A stretch of DNA of 64,000 nt from Stutzerimonas chloritidismutans AW-1 (GTDB lineage: Bacteria > Pseudomonadota > Gammaproteobacteria > Pseudomonadales > Pseudomonadaceae): positions 1 through 64,000 of the forward strand of contig NZ_AOFQ01000029.1 of NCBI RefSeq assembly GCF_000495915.1. Direction: 5' to 3'. A program made the translations under genes and the position numbers. Under the pieces are notes generated by a model that was not told the origin of the DNA, did no database searches, and worked only from the letters and a program-made list of their open reading frames with translations. Positions 1-8,463 of the stretch are shown here, in pieces. Position 1 is the stretch's first letter. Each line of letters starts with the position of its first letter.

Positions 1-1260
1 GTGGTAGCCGCCCAGCCGCTCCAGCGCCTGCGGCGAGAGCGTCGGCAGCGGACAGCCGATCTGCCGGCTGGCCTGGTCGATGAAGTGCAGCGCCAGCGGC
101 TGCAGGCCGTCGAGGCAATCGCGCAGCGGCGGGATATGCAGCGACAGCACGTTCAGCCGGTGATACAGATCCTGGCGAAACTGTCCGCTGGCGCAGAGCT
201 CGGAGAGATCGAGCTGGGTCGCGCAGATCACCCGCACATCGAGATAAACCTCCTCGTCGCTGCCGACCCGACGAAAGCCGCCGTCCTGCAGAAAGCGCAG
301 CAGCTTGGCTTGCAGCCGCGGGCTCATCTCGCCGACGCCATCGAGAAACAGCGTGCCGCCAGCCGTCAGTTCCAGCAAACCGAGCTTGCCTTCCGGGCGC
401 GCACCCTCGAACGCACCAGGGCCGTAGCCGAACAGCTCGGTCTCGGCCATCGACTCCGGCAGGCCGGCGCAGTTGAGCGCCATGAACGGTGATTGCCCGC
501 GCGGGCTGGACAGGTGACAGGCGCGCGCCAGCAGCTCCTTGCCGGTGCCGGTCTCGCCTTCGATCAGCAGCGGCGCATCCAGCGGTGCCATGCGCCGCGC
601 TTCACGTACCACCGCGGCCATCACTTTCGAGCTCTGGAAGATGCTGTCGAAGCCGCGCAGCTCCTGTTTGCGCACCTGGTAGATCCGCTCGCCGACCCGG
701 TCGGCGCGATGCAGGGTCAGTACCGCGCCGGCCAATGCCTCGCTGTCGTCGTGTTCGGATTGCAGCGGGGCGATGTCGGCGAGAAACACGTCGCCCTTGA
801 TCTTCACCCGCAGGCCGTTGATCCGCGCCTTGTTGGCACGCACCAGTTCGGGCAGGTCGAAGTCCTCGGCGTAGCGCGACAGACTCATGCCCGGCACCTC
901 GTCGACGCGCACGCCGAGCAACTGCGCGGCAGCACGGTTGGCGGCGACGATGGCGCCGCTCATGTCGATGGACAGGACCGGGAATTCCAGCGCGCCGAGC
1001 AGCGCGTTGAGTTCCAGGGAATGCCGCTCGCTGGGCATCAGGCTGACCTTGCGTAGCTCGAAAACGCCGGGCAGCGCCTCGATCTTCGGCCGCAGGGCCT
1101 GCAGCTGCAGGTTCATCAGGTTGGGACAGTGCAGGTAGATGGCGTTGCCCTGCTCGCCGCCGACCTCGCCGCGGGCGACGTTGATGCCGTAGTCGACCAG
1201 CAGGTTGAGCATGTCGCGCAGGATGCCGACGCGGTTCTGGCAGAGAATCTTGATACGCAT
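1..1260 (-). CDS. phhR: PhhR/TyrR-type sigma-54 activator of aromatic amino-acid catabolism (3' end outside window)
   Basis: The minus-strand reading frame starts at 1260 with MRIKILCQNRVGILRDMLN and stays open for 420 codons to the window edge. The C-terminal ~100 residues, including the expected helix-turn-helix, are missing. The order seen is an N-terminal ACT domain (about 1-75), a PAS domain (about 80-190), then a sigma-54 AAA+ domain with Walker A GETGTGKE near residue 235 and GAFEGA near 278 in place of canonical GAFTGA. That variant loop is typical of TyrR/PhhR proteins, which often act at sigma-70 promoters. PhhR is known to activate phhABC in response to phenylalanine and tyrosine, and phhA lies divergently 250 bp away, which fits. 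The domain order and the neighbours make the call firm. Confidence 0.93.
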   Translation of the reverse strand, partial: MRIKILCQNRVGILRDMLNLLVDYGINVARGEVGGEQGNAIYLHCPNLMNLQLQALRPKIEALPGVFELRKVSLMPSERHSLELNALLGALEFPVLSIDMSGAIVAANRAAAQLLGVRVDEVPGMSLSRYAEDFDLPELVRANKARINGLRVKIKGDVFLADIAPLQSEHDDSEALAGAVLTLHRADRVGERIYQVRKQELRGFDSIFQSSKVMAAVVREARRMAPLDAPLLIEGETGTGKELLARACHLSSPRGQSPFMALNCAGLPESMAETELFGYGPGAFEGARPEGKLGLLELTAGGTLFLDGVGEMSPRLQAKLLRFLQDGGFRRVGSDEEVYLDVRVICATQLDLSELCASGQFRQDLYHRLNVLSLHIPPLRDCLDGLQPLALHFIDQASRQIGCPLPTLSPQALERLGGYH

Positions 1261-1373
1261 GGCGAAGCCCTGTTGTTTTGTTGTGGGGCCGACGGCGCTT
1301 CGGTCGAGCGCCGCAAATTTCCGTCAAGATTATTTGCCAGATAAGCCGCCTGGCAATGCCGCCGATCCGGCCA

Positions 1374-1389
1374 CTGACGAAAACGTCAG
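1374..1389. promoter_or_regulatory. Perfect dyad in the phhR-phhA intergenic region
   Basis: CTGACG-AAAA-CGTCAG is a perfect 6-bp inverted repeat lying between the divergent phhR and phhA starts, 122 bp upstream of the phhA ATG. It does not match the E. coli TyrR box (TGTAAA-N6-TTTACA), and I see no such box in this gap. It could be a regulator operator or simply a small hairpin. Function is unproven. Confidence 0.35.
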
Positions 1390-1510
1390 ACTTTCCTTAC
1401 AGACAACACCAGGCAAGGTGCGACATCGCGCCACAGCGGGACTCGCCGAGGGTACGTCTTCGCGTTCGAATGAGGGCAACAACAAGATGCCCAAGCGGCC
1501 AGGAGTACCG

Positions 1511-2296
1511 ATGAAGACGACCCACTACGTAGCCCGCGAACCGGACGCGCAGGGGCACATTCATTACCCCGACGCCGAACACGCGGTGTGGCAGACGCTG
1601 GTCGAGCGGCAGCTGAAGCTGCTCGAAGGACGCGCCTGCCAGGAATACCTCGACGGCCTCGACCAGCTCGCCCTGCCCCGCGAGCGCATCCCGCAGCTCG
1701 GCGAGATCAATCGTGTGCTGGAGGCAACCACCGGCTGGCAGGTGGAGCGCGTACCGGCGCTGATCCCCTTCCAACGCTTTTTCGAACTGCTGGCGAGCAA
1801 GCGCTTTCCCGTCGCCACCTTTATCCGCACCCCGGAAGAGCTGGACTACCTGCAGGAACCGGACATCTTCCACGAGATCTTCGGTCACTGCCCGCTGCTG
1901 ACCAATCCGTGGTTCGCCGAATTCACCCACACCTACGGCCAGCTCGGCCTCGAGGCCAGCAAGGAGGAGCGGGTGTTCCTTGCCCGCCTGTACTGGATGA
2001 CCGTCGAGTTCGGCCTAGTGGATACGCCCGCCGGCCGGCGCATCTATGGCGGCGGCATCCTTTCCTCGCCGAAGGAAACGCTCTACAGCCTGTCCGCCGA
2101 ACCCGAGCACCAGCCGTTCGACCCGCTGGAGGCGATGCGCACGCCCTATCGCATCGACATCCTGCAGCCGCTGTACTTCGTCCTGCCGGACCTCAAGCAG
2201 CTGTTCGACCTCGCCCAGCAGGACATCATGGCGATGGTGCGCGAGGCCATGCGCATGGGCCTGCACCAGCCGAAGTTTCCGCCGAAGGCGGCGTAG
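1511..2296 (+). CDS. phhA: Phenylalanine 4-monooxygenase
   Basis: 261 aa. It hydroxylates L-phenylalanine to tyrosine using tetrahydropterin, O2 and non-heme iron. The iron ligands are visible: H121 and H126 in DIFHEIFGHCPLL and E166 in YWMTVEFGL. The length matches monomeric bacterial enzymes. Start 1511 (MKTTHYVARE) is chosen because AGGAG lies 5 bases upstream and the N-terminus aligns with Pseudomonas PhhA. The in-frame ATG at 1487 would add eight residues. It heads the phhABC group, with phhB recycling the pterin cofactor and the aminotransferase consuming the tyrosine. Control by the divergent PhhR is expected from the family. Confidence 0.97.
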   Translation: MKTTHYVAREPDAQGHIHYPDAEHAVWQTLVERQLKLLEGRACQEYLDGLDQLALPRERIPQLGEINRVLEATTGWQVERVPALIPFQRFFELLASKRFPVATFIRTPEELDYLQEPDIFHEIFGHCPLLTNPWFAEFTHTYGQLGLEASKEERVFLARLYWMTVEFGLVDTPAGRRIYGGGILSSPKETLYSLSAEPEHQPFDPLEAMRTPYRIDILQPLYFVLPDLKQLFDLAQQDIMAMVREAMRMGLHQPKFPPKAA

Positions 2297-2297
2297 C

Positions 2298-2474
2298 GTG
2301 GACAACGCCGCAGGCTTGTCCACGCGTTTCGCTGGTCGAAGCCGACGCGTGGAAAACGCTTCGCGGTTTTCCACGGGGTGGCCATCCACCCTACGCTGAT
2401 CTAAACCCTGCGGAAGGAACCTGGCCGCGAAGCCTCCTACTTTGTAGGGTGGATAACGCCGAAGGCTTATCCAC
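2298..2474. repeat. Cluster of GTGGAY...TCCAC hairpin repeats between phhA and phhB
   Basis: Four imperfect palindromes fill most of the 241-bp phhA-phhB gap. They are 2298-2323 (GTGGACAA...TTGTCCAC), 2349-2374 (GTGGAAAAC...GTTTTCCAC), 2376-2391 (GGGTGG..CCACCC) and 2444-2474 (GTAGGGTGGATAA...TTATCCAC). The same signature recurs at 42241-42342. They look like REP-type interspersed hairpin units and interrupt what is otherwise a tight operon. Confidence 0.7.
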
Positions 2475-2537
2475 GCGGCCAGTAAGCCTCGCCATTTCAC
2501 CTACCCTTTCCAATCATCAAACAAAAGGACCACTAAC

Positions 2538-2894
2538 ATGACCGCCCTCGCCCAAGCCCAGTGCGAAGCCTGCCGCGCCGATGCGCCCAAGGTATCCGAT
2601 GAAGAACTGGCCGAACTGATCCGCGAAATCCCCGACTGGAACATCGAAGTGCGCGGCGACCACATGGAGCTGGAGCGTGTCTTCCTGTTCCGCAACTTCC
2701 GCCACGCCCTGGCCTTTACCAATGCCGTCGGCGCCATCGCCGAGGAGGTCGGCCACCATCCCGCCCTGCTCACCGAATGGGGCAAGGTCACCGTCACCTG
2801 GTGGAGCCATGAGATGCGCGGCCTGCACCGCAACGACTTCATCATGGCCGCGCGTACCGACCAGCTCGCCGCCAGCGCGGAGGGCCGCAAGTAA
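2538..2894 (+). CDS. phhB: Pterin-4a-carbinolamine dehydratase
   Basis: 118 aa. It dehydrates 4a-hydroxytetrahydrobiopterin made by PhhA, regenerating the cofactor. The family signature is clear: EEVGHHP (H73, H74) followed by [20 protein letters not shown] with H91. An AAAGGA element lies upstream of the ATG. The stop codon overlaps the start of the aminotransferase by one base (TAATG), indicating translational coupling. In pseudomonads PhhB is also reported to be needed for full phhA expression. Confidence 0.96.
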   Translation: MTALAQAQCEACRADAPKVSDEELAELIREIPDWNIEVRGDHMELERVFLFRNFRHALAFTNAVGAIAEEVGHHPALLTEWGKVTVTWWSHEMRGLHRNDFIMAARTDQLAASAEGRK

Positions 2895-4090
2895 TGCACT
2901 TCGGCCAGATTCCCCGCGTGCCCGGCGACCCGATCCTCGGCCTGATGGACCTGTATCGCGCCGACACCAACCCGGCCAAGCTCGACCTCGGCGTCGGCGT
3001 CTACAAGGACGCCCAGGGCCTGACGCCGATCCCGCGCGCGGTGAAGCTGGCCGAGCAGCGCCTGGTGGACAGTGAGCAGACCAAGAGCTACATCGGCGGC
3101 CACGGCGACGCCCAGTTCGGTGCCCTCTTGCTGCGTCAGGTGCTCGGCAGCCGCGCCATTGCCCTCGGCGAGCAGCGTGCCGGCTGCACCCAGGCGCCGG
3201 GCGGCACCGGCGCGCTGCGCCTGGCCGGCGAGTTCATCGCCAAATGCCTGCCCGGGCGCAGCATCTGGCTGAGCGATCCCACCTGGCCGATCCACGAAAC
3301 CCTGTTCGCCGCCGCCGGCCTGCGCGTGCAGCACTACCCCTACGTCGGCGCCGACAACCGCCTCGATGTCGACGGCATGCTCGCCACGCTGCAACAGGTG
3401 CCGCCTGGCGACGTGGTGCTGCTGCACGCCTGCTGCCACAACCCCACCGGCTTCGACCTGAGTCACGACGATTGGCTGCGGGTACTGGACGTGGTGCGCG
3501 CACGCGAATTGCTGCCGCTGTTCGACTTCGCCTACCAGGGCTTCGGCGACGGACTGGAAGAGGACGCCTGGGCAGTTCGACTGTTCGCCGAAACGCTGCC
3601 GGAGATGCTCATCACCAGTTCCTGCTCGAAGAACTTCGGCCTCTACCGCGAGCGTACCGGAGCGCTGATCGCCGTCACCAGCGATGCCGAGCGTCTGCTC
3701 GACGTGCGCAGCCAGCTCGCGTCGCTGGCCCGCAACCTCTGGTCGACGCCACCGGCCCACGGCGCCGCGGTGGTGGCGACGATCCTCGCCGACGAGCCGC
3801 TGCGGCAGATCTGGCAGGACGAGGTCGAGCGCATGCGCCGGCGCATCGCCAGCCTGCGCGGCGGTCTGGTCGAGGCGCTGATGCCATACGGCTTGGCCGA
3901 GCGCTTTGCGCATATCGCCCAGCAGCGCGGGATGTTCTCCTACACCGGCCTGACCGCCGAGCAGGTACGCCGGCTGCGCGCCGAAGATTCGGTGTATCTG
4001 GTGGAAAGCGGTCGCGCCAACGTCGCCGGGCTGGATGCCGAGCGCCTGGACGATCTGGCCAGGGCCATTGCACGGGTGGTGCAGGCCTGA
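2894..4090 (+). CDS. phhC: Aromatic amino-acid aminotransferase
   Basis: 398 aa, class I fold-type I PLP aminotransferase. It transaminates tyrosine and phenylalanine with 2-oxoglutarate. Visible signatures are the N-terminal RVPGDPILGLMDLYRAD, NPTGFDLSHDDW, and the PLP-lysine region SSCSKNFGLYRERTG with Lys at residue 246. The start overlaps the phhB stop by one base. It completes the phh operon by taking tyrosine to 4-hydroxyphenylpyruvate. The sequence alone does not separate it from aspartate aminotransferase, but the location supports an aromatic substrate. Confidence 0.9.
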   Translation: MHFGQIPRVPGDPILGLMDLYRADTNPAKLDLGVGVYKDAQGLTPIPRAVKLAEQRLVDSEQTKSYIGGHGDAQFGALLLRQVLGSRAIALGEQRAGCTQAPGGTGALRLAGEFIAKCLPGRSIWLSDPTWPIHETLFAAAGLRVQHYPYVGADNRLDVDGMLATLQQVPPGDVVLLHACCHNPTGFDLSHDDWLRVLDVVRARELLPLFDFAYQGFGDGLEEDAWAVRLFAETLPEMLITSSCSKNFGLYRERTGALIAVTSDAERLLDVRSQLASLARNLWSTPPAHGAAVVATILADEPLRQIWQDEVERMRRRIASLRGGLVEALMPYGLAERFAHIAQQRGMFSYTGLTAEQVRRLRAEDSVYLVESGRANVAGLDAERLDDLARAIARVVQA

Positions 4091-4291
4091 ACGATGTGAA
4101 GGTGCGCGCCGGTGACGCCGCTTCTGGCGACGCCGCCGGGTGCGCCGGAGCGAGGAGACAGTCGCGCGGCTCGTGACCACGCAGCTGGCTGCCGAAGCAG
4201 CGCCGGCACAGTAGCGCAGCAAGCTTTCAGCCGGCTTTCAACGCGTGCCCACGCTGCCTATGCTGAGCGAAAGTCATCCGCCAGCGCCGCC

Positions 4292-5053
4292 ATGCCTGAA
4301 TCCAGCGACCTCCAGCAACAGCTCGCCGCCCTGCACCAACATGGCTTCGTGCTGCTGCCCGCGGTGATCGATCCGCCAACGATCATGGAACTGCGTGAAG
4401 CCATCGACCGGCTCGAACCCATCCATTGGGACTACCAGGGCCTGGTCGACGACCACTACACGTGCGTCTTCAATCGCTCGCCGTTCTGGCTGCGCTTTCT
4501 CGATCTGTCCGGCGTGATCGAACTGGCCGAGTCGGCGCTCGGCACGGACTGCCACATCATCGGCCAGACCGCCTGGCGCAGCCGCCCGGGCTTTATCGGC
4601 GGCGAGCTGCATGCCGACTACCTGGCCATGGAGCTGCCGGAAAGCCTGCTGGCCGACCCCGCCTTCGAGCTGCCGATGCAGGTCTGCACCGCGCACCTGT
4701 ACCTGGACGACATCGACGCCGACCTCTGCCCGACCCTGGTGATTCCCGGCAGCCACCGCGCCGGACGCAGGCCGCGCCCGGGCGAAACGCAGTGGCGCGG
4801 CCGCGCGGCCGAGCCGGTGCTGTGCAAGGCCGGCGACGTGCTGCTGTTTCGCAGCGACCTCTGGCACGCCGGCAGCCGCAACCGCAGCGCCGTGCGCAGC
4901 CGCTACCTGCTGCAGATCCACTATGGTCGGCGCATGGTGGCGCAGAAGTACTCGCCCTACCTGCACTTCCGTTTCAATCCCGAGGTGCTGGCTGCCGCCA
5001 CGCCGCGCCAGCGTCGTCTGCTCGGCGAGCACGAAGCGGCCGAATACGACTGA
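4292..5053 (+). CDS. Phytanoyl-CoA dioxygenase (PhyH)-family Fe(II)/2-oxoglutarate oxygenase
   Basis: 253 aa from the ATG at 4292. The frame is open back to 4112, but no better start is visible and this one lacks a clear ribosome-binding site. The facial-triad region GGELHADYLAM and the distal DLWHAGSRNR fit the double-stranded beta-helix of PhyH-type enzymes, which hydroxylate small substrates. The substrate cannot be told. It sits 84 bp upstream of cyanase on the same strand and may be co-transcribed with it, which hints at a role in releasing or modifying a nitrogenous compound. That link is inference only. Confidence 0.82.
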   Translation: MPESSDLQQQLAALHQHGFVLLPAVIDPPTIMELREAIDRLEPIHWDYQGLVDDHYTCVFNRSPFWLRFLDLSGVIELAESALGTDCHIIGQTAWRSRPGFIGGELHADYLAMELPESLLADPAFELPMQVCTAHLYLDDIDADLCPTLVIPGSHRAGRRPRPGETQWRGRAAEPVLCKAGDVLLFRSDLWHAGSRNRSAVRSRYLLQIHYGRRMVAQKYSPYLHFRFNPEVLAAATPRQRRLLGEHEAAEYD

Positions 5054-5137
5054 ATCCCCTGGCACCGAACCTGCATCGACCGAGGCCCGCCGCGCCCGTG
5101 CGGCCATCGACTCGCATTCGCCAGATGAGGATTCGCC

Positions 5138-5587
5138 ATGATCAGCAGTCGTGAACAGGTCACCCAGATGATCGTCTCCGCCAAAGTGCGCAAGGGCCTG
5201 AAGTGGGCGCATGTCGCCGAAAGCATCGGCATGTCCAAGGAGTGGACCACCGCCGGCTGCCTCGGTCAGATGGCCTTCGACAAGGCCCAGGCCGAAACCC
5301 TGGGGCAGCTCTTCGAGCTCTCCGACGAAGCCGTCGCCTGGCTGCAGATCGCGCCCTACAAAGGCTCGCTGCCCACCGCAGTGCCGAGCGACCCGCTGAT
5401 CTACCGCTGGTACGAGCTGGTCAACGTCTACGGCACCACCATCAAGGAGCTGATCCACGAGGAATTCGGTGACGGCATCATGAGCGCCATCGACTTCTCC
5501 ATGGATATCCAGCGCCAGAGCGACCCCAAGGGCGACCGCGTCAACGTCGTGCTGTCCGGCAAGTTCCTGCCCTACAAGAGCTACTGA
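5138..5587 (+). CDS. cynS: Cyanate hydratase (cyanase)
   Basis: 149 aa. It decomposes cyanate with bicarbonate to ammonia and CO2, giving detoxification and a nitrogen source. The catalytic triad is in place: R90 and E93 in IYRWYELVNVYG and S116 in DGIMSAIDF, each offset by six from the E. coli residues (R96, E99, S122). The N-terminal helical domain and the C-terminal SGKFLPYKSY are typical. No cynR, cynT carbonic anhydrase or cynX is adjacent. The neighbours are a PhyH-type oxygenase upstream and codBA downstream, so nitrogen scavenging is the likely context. Confidence 0.97.
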   Translation: MISSREQVTQMIVSAKVRKGLKWAHVAESIGMSKEWTTAGCLGQMAFDKAQAETLGQLFELSDEAVAWLQIAPYKGSLPTAVPSDPLIYRWYELVNVYGTTIKELIHEEFGDGIMSAIDFSMDIQRQSDPKGDRVNVVLSGKFLPYKSY

Positions 5588-5786
5588 GACGCCCAGCCAA
5601 GCCAGTCAGCGGGTGCGGATCTCGCCGCGCGCCGGCTTTCCACGCTGTTGCCCGGCGGGTGGGTGGCACTCAGGTCCGCACCACGTCCGCGCAGCGCCTG
5701 GAGCAATGCCTTGCGCTGGCCGGGATCGCACTCGCTGGCCAGCAGGGGAGAGAATGTCGCTCCGCTTGTGGGTGCTTCGCGCTAGG

Positions 5787-5823
5787 GCGCCATTCCGGTG
5801 CGCGCAGCCAGCTCGTTGCACCA
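5787..5823. promoter_or_regulatory. Candidate NtrC enhancer sites upstream of codBA
   Basis: GCGCCATTCCGGTGC (5787-5801) matches GCACCA-N3-TGGTGC at 10 of 12 fixed positions. TGCACCA at 5817-5823 is a perfect half-site about three helical turns further on. The full site is centred about 120 bp upstream of the start predicted from the -24/-12 element at 5888-5903, a normal distance for an NtrC enhancer. Confidence 0.45.
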
Positions 5824-5868
5824 GCACGAGCCAGCCTTGATGACGGCGTCATAGCGCCACGCGCTGAG

Positions 5869-5903
5869 TTGGCCGATCGGTCAGCAATGGCATGGCATCT
5901 GCA
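5869..5903 (+). promoter_or_regulatory. Sigma-54-type promoter of codBA with an adjoining diverged RutR-like box
   Basis: TGGCATGGCATCTGCA (5888-5903) has the invariant GG and GC at the correct -24/-12 spacing, with two departures from TGGCACG-N4-TTGCA. The predicted start near 5914 leaves a 23-base leader before codB. Directly upstream, TTGGCCGATCGGTCAG (5869-5884) matches the RutR consensus TTGACCA-NN-TGGTCAA at 10 of 14 positions. The rest of the 349-bp gap after cynS (5588-5936) shows no gene. Confidence 0.5.
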
Positions 5904-5936
5904 ATCTGGCTGCATCCACCTTGCGGAGCATCCACC

Positions 5937-7214
5937 ATGAAACAGCCCGTCGATACCGACTACCCCCTGAGCGAAGTGCCAGCCGGCGCGCGCAAGGGGC
6001 TGTGGTCCACCTCAATCCTGCTGTTCGGCTTCACCTTCTTCACCGCCACCATGTTCGCCGGCGGCAAGATCGGCCTCGCCTTCGACTTCAAGACCATGCT
6101 CTGGGCAGCGGTGATCGGCAATCTGCTGCTCGGCGCCTATGCCGCGGTGCTCGGTCTGATCGCCTGCCGCAGCGGGCTGAACTCGGTACTGATGGGGCGC
6201 TTCTGCTTCGGTGAAGTCGGCAGCCGGCTGTCCGACTTCCTGCTCGGCTTCACCCAGATCGGCTGGTACGCCTGGGGAACGGCGACCATCGCCATCGTCC
6301 TGGTGCGGCTGCTGGAGTTGCCGGAAAGCTGGACGCTGCCGTTGATGGTGCTGTTCGGTTTCGGCTTCTGCCTGACCGCCTTCGTCGGCTACAAGGGCCT
6401 CGACCTGCTCTCGCGCATCGCGGTGCCAGCGATGCTGATCCTGTTGATCGCTTCGCTGTGGACCGCCACCCGTGACATTGGCGGGCTGGACGGCCTGCTC
6501 GCCGTGCAACCGGGCGATACCCTGACCCTCGGCATGGCCATCACCATGATCTTCGGCACCTTCGTCAGCGGCGCGACCCAGGCCACCAACTGGACGCGTT
6601 TCGCCCGCAGCAGCAAGGTCGCGGTATGGGCCAGTTTGATCGGCTTCTTCATCGGCAACGGCCTGATGATCGTTGCCGGCGCCTACGGAGCAATCGTCTA
6701 CCAGCAGCCGGATATCGTCGAAGTGCTGGTGCTGCAGGGGTTGTCGATGGCCGCGGTGGTGATGCTCTTTCTCAACCTCTGGACCACGCAGGACAACACC
6801 ATCTACAACTTTGCCGCGGCCGGCTGCAACCTGCTGCGCACCGAGCGCCGCCGCCTGGTGACCCTTGGCGGCGCCTTCGTCGGCACGCTGCTGGCGCTGG
6901 GCGGCATGTACGAACTGCTGATCCCCTTCCTGATCCTGCTCGGCTCGATCATTCCGCCCATCGGCGGCGTGATCATGGCGGACTACTTCTACCGTCATCG
7001 CGGGCAATACCCGAAACTGGCCGAGGCGCGCCTGCCGAAATACAACAGCCTGGGCCTGGCGGCCTATGTGCTGGGCGCCGCCTGCGCCTATTTCTCGCCC
7101 TGGGTGGCGCCCATCGTCGGCATACTGGTGGCCGCCGCAGCCTATATTGTGCTGTACGAGGGTCAGCGCCTGGCCCTGTCGCGCACGGTGCTGACGCAAA
7201 CCGACGCACGCTGA
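5937..7214 (+). CDS. codB: Cytosine permease (NCS1 family)
   Basis: 425 aa inner-membrane protein with about 12 hydrophobic segments, beginning MKQPVDTDYPLSEVPAGARKG. The N-terminal part and FCFGEVGSRLSDFLLGFTQIGWYAWG resemble CodB and NCS1 transporters, which import cytosine by cation symport. Start 5937 is chosen for the GCGGAG element about 8 bases upstream. It is followed after 13 bp by cytosine deaminase, the standard codBA pair. A sigma-54-type promoter lies just upstream, suggesting induction under nitrogen limitation. Confidence 0.94.
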   Translation: MKQPVDTDYPLSEVPAGARKGLWSTSILLFGFTFFTATMFAGGKIGLAFDFKTMLWAAVIGNLLLGAYAAVLGLIACRSGLNSVLMGRFCFGEVGSRLSDFLLGFTQIGWYAWGTATIAIVLVRLLELPESWTLPLMVLFGFGFCLTAFVGYKGLDLLSRIAVPAMLILLIASLWTATRDIGGLDGLLAVQPGDTLTLGMAITMIFGTFVSGATQATNWTRFARSSKVAVWASLIGFFIGNGLMIVAGAYGAIVYQQPDIVEVLVLQGLSMAAVVMLFLNLWTTQDNTIYNFAAAGCNLLRTERRRLVTLGGAFVGTLLALGGMYELLIPFLILLGSIIPPIGGVIMADYFYRHRGQYPKLAEARLPKYNSLGLAAYVLGAACAYFSPWVAPIVGILVAAAAYIVLYEGQRLALSRTVLTQTDAR

Positions 7215-7227
7215 TCAAGGAGTCACC

Positions 7228-8463
7228 ATGAACATCCTCAACGCCCGCCTGCGCGGCCGCAGCGGCCTCTACCGCATCGAACTAAACGGCGCACGCATCG
7301 CTTCCATCAGCGCGCAGCAGGCACCAGCCGAAGCCAACGAGGGCGACATCGACGCCGCCAGCAATCTGGTGGTGCCACCCTTCATCGAGCCGCACATTCA
7401 CCTGGACGCCACCCTCACCGCTGGCGAGCCGGCATGGAACATGAGCGGCACGCTGTTCGAGGGCATCGAACGCTGGGGCGAGCGCAAGGCGCTGGTGACC
7501 CACGAGGACACCAAGGCGCGGGCGAAGAAGACCATCGACATGCTGGTCGACCACGGCATCCAGCATGTGCGAACCCACGTCGACGTCACCGACCCGACGC
7601 TGTCGGCGCTCAAATCGATGATCGAGGTGCGCGAGGAAACCCGCCACCTGATCGACCTGCAGATCGTCGCCTTCCCACAGGAGGGCATAGAGTCGTTCAA
7701 GGGCGGTCGCGAGTTGATGACCGAGGCGATCGGCATGGGCGCCGATGTGGTCGGCGGCATTCCGCACTTCGAGAACACCCGCGACCAGGGCGTCAGCTCG
7801 ATCAAGTTCCTCATGGACCTGGCCGAGCGCAGCGGCTGCATGGTGGACGTGCATTGCGACGAAACCGACGACCCACAGTCACGCTTTCTCGAAGTGCTCG
7901 CCGAGGAAGCCCGTGTGCGCGAGATGGGCGAGCGCGTCCCCGCCAGCCACACCACGGCGATGGGCTCTTACGACAACGCCTACTGCTCCAAGCTGTTCCG
8001 CCTGCTCAAGATGTCGAAGATCAACTTCGTTTCCTGCCCGACCGAGAGTATCCACCTGCAGGGCCGCTTCGACACCTACCCCAAGCGCCGCGGCCTGACC
8101 CGTGTGGCCGAGATCGACCGCGCCGGGATGAACATCTGCTTCGGTCAGGATTCCATCGTCGACCCCTGGTATCCGCTGGGCAACGGCAACATCCTGCGCA
8201 TCCTCGAAGCCGGGCTGCACATCTGTCACATGCTCGGCTACGAGGACCTGCAGCGCGGCCTGGACTTGATCACCGACAACAGCGCACGGACGCTGAACCT
8301 GGGCGAGCGCTACGGACTGGAAGTGGGGCGCCCGGCCAACCTGCTGGTGCTGTCGGCGCCGGACGACTACGAGATGCTGCGCACCCAGGGCCATGCCCTG
8401 CTTTCGGTGCGCAATGGCGAAGTACTGATGCGCCGCACGCCGGCGCAGATCCAGCGTTACTGA
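7228..8463 (+). CDS. codA: Cytosine deaminase
   Basis: 411 aa amidohydrolase that converts cytosine to uracil and ammonia. Metal and catalytic residues appear at the expected places: H56 and H58 (EPHIHLD), H209 and E212 (VDVHCDETD), H241 (ASHTTAMG) and D309 (FGQDSIVDPW), each four or five below E. coli numbering. AAGGAG precedes the ATG. The uracil product would feed the rut pathway found at 36.7 kb. The 3' end overlaps the convergent cytochrome gene by 7 bases. Confidence 0.97.
   Translation: MNILNARLRGRSGLYRIELNGARIASISAQQAPAEANEGDIDAASNLVVPPFIEPHIHLDATLTAGEPAWNMSGTLFEGIERWGERKALVTHEDTKARAKKTIDMLVDHGIQHVRTHVDVTDPTLSALKSMIEVREETRHLIDLQIVAFPQEGIESFKGGRELMTEAIGMGADVVGGIPHFENTRDQGVSSIKFLMDLAERSGCMVDVHCDETDDPQSRFLEVLAEEARVREMGERVPASHTTAMGSYDNAYCSKLFRLLKMSKINFVSCPTESIHLQGRFDTYPKRRGLTRVAEIDRAGMNICFGQDSIVDPWYPLGNGNILRILEAGLHICHMLGYEDLQRGLDLITDNSARTLNLGERYGLEVGRPANLLVLSAPDDYEMLRTQGHALLSVRNGEVLMRRTPAQIQRY

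Noticed and set aside
2501..4222. 573-codon open frame antisense to phhB and the aminotransferase
   Set aside because: Both opposite genes are certain, and this frame has low-complexity composition with no motif.
4112..4291. 60-codon upstream extension of the PhyH-type oxygenase
   Set aside because: The extra residues are low-complexity Ala/Arg/Ser with no ribosome-binding site; the domain begins after 4292.
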